This document shows positions 63,077 to 64,000 of a DNA stretch of 64,000 bases, one piece after another. The notes beneath the pieces are model-generated. The model saw nothing but the letters and a program-made list of their open reading frames with translations. It did no database searches and was not told where the DNA came from. How positions within the stretch are numbered: position 1 is the first letter of the stretch; each line of letters opens with the position of its first letter. The DNA comes from Halomonas huangheensis (lineage in GTDB: Bacteria > Pseudomonadota > Gammaproteobacteria > Pseudomonadales > Halomonadaceae): NCBI RefSeq assembly GCF_001431725.1, contig NZ_CP013106.1:3410001-3474000 (forward strand), written 5' to 3'. Position numbers and translations under genes: made by a program.

Positions 63077-64000
63077 ATGGATAAGAATGCGCCCCAGGAT
63101 AGTCCCTCCGCTTCGGAGGGTGTACCGGCTCCAGATGGGCCGGCCAATCTAATCGATACCGACTACGTCATCGGCCAGGACAATATTTCCGCCAAGCCGT
63201 TCGGCCTTGACGTTGACCTGCATGGCAAGGTTTTTGCGGTTTCCTCTCTAACCATTCTGGTCTTCGTGATTCTGACACTGGCCCTGCAGGACCAGGCTGA
63301 ACCCTTCTTCAACAGCATCTTCAGTTGGTTGACCGGTAACCTTTCCTGGGTATTCCTGCTGGGTGGGAATATCTTCGTACTGGTATGCCTGGGTATCGTT
63401 CTTTCACCGCTGGGCAAAGTGCGTATCGGCGGCGCTGAGGCCAACCCCGATTTCAGCTATGCCGGCTGGTTCGCGATGTTGTTCGCAGCAGGCATGGGTA
63501 TCGGCTTGATGTTCTACGGTGTGTCCGAGCCGATGACTCACTTCTCCACGGCGCTCGGCGGCACGACCATGGGCGAAGATGGCATTCGTACCGACTGGGC
63601 GCCACTGGGAGGTGCCGCTGGGGATGAGCAGGCAGCCATGTCTCTGGGTATGGCAGCAACCATCTTCCATTGGGGCCTACATCCCTGGGCAGCGTACGCC
63701 ATTGTTGGCCTGTCACTGGCAATCTTTGCCTACAACAAGGGGCTGCCGCTGACCATGCGCTCGGTGTTCTACCCGGTTCTGGGTGAACGTATCTGGGGCT
63801 GGCCGGGCCATGTCATCGACATCCTTGCGGTGTTCGCTACTCTTTTCGGTCTGTCCACCTCACTGGGGCTGGGTGCATCTCAGGCCGCAGCAGGTCTCAA
63901 CTACCTGTTCGATGTCCCCAACGACAACATGACCATGGTATTGCTGATCTGCGGTATCACCGCCATTGCACTGTGCTCAGTCGTCGCGGGTGTCGAGAAG
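63077..64000 (+). CDS. BCCT-family betaine/choline/carnitine transporter, partial (runs off window)
   Basis: The first 308 codons of a BCCT transporter, from an ATG with AAGGGAG upstream, open to the window end. A hydrophilic N-terminus of about 55 residues precedes helix 1 (VSSLTILVFVILTLAL). The family signature is clear: YAGWFAMLFAAGMGIGLMFYGVSEPMTHF and later ATIFHWGLHPWAAYAIVGLSLAIFAYNKGLPLTMRSVFYPVLG. BCCT proteins import glycine betaine, choline or ectoines with Na+ or H+ for osmoprotection, fitting a halophile. The C-terminal osmosensing part is not in the window, so the subtype is open. Confidence 0.95.
   Translation, partial: MDKNAPQDSPSASEGVPAPDGPANLIDTDYVIGQDNISAKPFGLDVDLHGKVFAVSSLTILVFVILTLALQDQAEPFFNSIFSWLTGNLSWVFLLGGNIFVLVCLGIVLSPLGKVRIGGAEANPDFSYAGWFAMLFAAGMGIGLMFYGVSEPMTHFSTALGGTTMGEDGIRTDWAPLGGAAGDEQAAMSLGMAATIFHWGLHPWAAYAIVGLSLAIFAYNKGLPLTMRSVFYPVLGERIWGWPGHVIDILAVFATLFGLSTSLGLGASQAAAGLNYLFDVPNDNMTMVLLICGITAIALCSVVAGVEK

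Overview
The window looks like a chromosome segment of a GC-rich, salt-adapted gammaproteobacterium, most likely Halomonas or a close relative. This is inferred from the mix of a BCCT-type osmolyte transporter, a TRAP carboxylate transporter and a tRNA-Ile2(CAU) close to the E. coli type, not from a marker gene. About half of it (roughly 3.4-56 kb) is devoted to siderophore-iron traffic: six TonB-dependent receptors, three periplasmic-binding-protein iron ABC importers, one complete set of NRPS-independent (NIS) siderophore enzymes, two exporters and two candidate iron-siderophore reductases, with several Fur-box-like sites between them.

Layout. 1-1.9 kb: right end of an integrative element (HNH-like partial gene, tyrosine integrase) abutting tRNA-Ile2(CAU). 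2.0-3.1 kb: a cytosolic beta-propeller-like protein. 3.4-5.6 kb: IutA-like receptor. 5.75-11.1 kb (+): Fur box, MFS exporter, binding protein, two FecCD permeases and an RraA-fold protein. 21.7-11.2 kb (-): receptor, AcsD-like NIS synthetase, PLP decarboxylase, second NIS synthetase, HpcH/HpaI aldolase, third NIS synthetase. This is the order of the achromobactin locus (acr-acsD-acsE-acsC-acsB-acsA), and the same enzyme set makes staphyloferrin B. 21.9-25.9 kb (+): lone iron ABC ATPase, ferredoxin-like Suc/Fer protein, FhuF-type reductase and a PchR-like AraC regulator. 26.1-28.3 kb: another receptor.

28.4-37.3 kb holds ordinary metabolism: 5-oxoprolinase pxpABC, a VOC protein, a TRAP transporter with a 7-bp tandem array between its first two genes, an MsbA-like ABC exporter and Mn-type superoxide dismutase. 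37.7-44.4 kb: fhuC, fhuD and a double-length fhuB, msrA, and a FhuA/FoxA-type receptor. 44.8-46.5 kb: a PvdE-type ABC exporter. 46.7 kb: a PRC-barrel protein. 47.4-55.9 kb: a third importer (ATPase, two permeases, binding protein) and two tail-to-tail FepA-type receptors. 56.2-62.6 kb: LysR regulator, AaeXAB-type efflux, AEC transporter and a PQQ-type sugar dehydrogenase. 63.1 kb to the end: a BCCT transporter cut by the window edge.

Working model: under iron limitation Fur derepresses synthesis and export of a citrate-based carboxylate siderophore. The ferric complex re-enters through the adjacent receptor and the CbrABC-like importer, probably powered by the ATPase encoded 11 kb away, and iron is released reductively. 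No gene for the diamine building block is present, so it must come from elsewhere; in a halophile the ectoine pathway (diaminobutyrate) is an obvious possible source. A second theme is that many exported proteins here carry pentapeptide (15-bp) repeats in their tails or signal-peptide n-regions.
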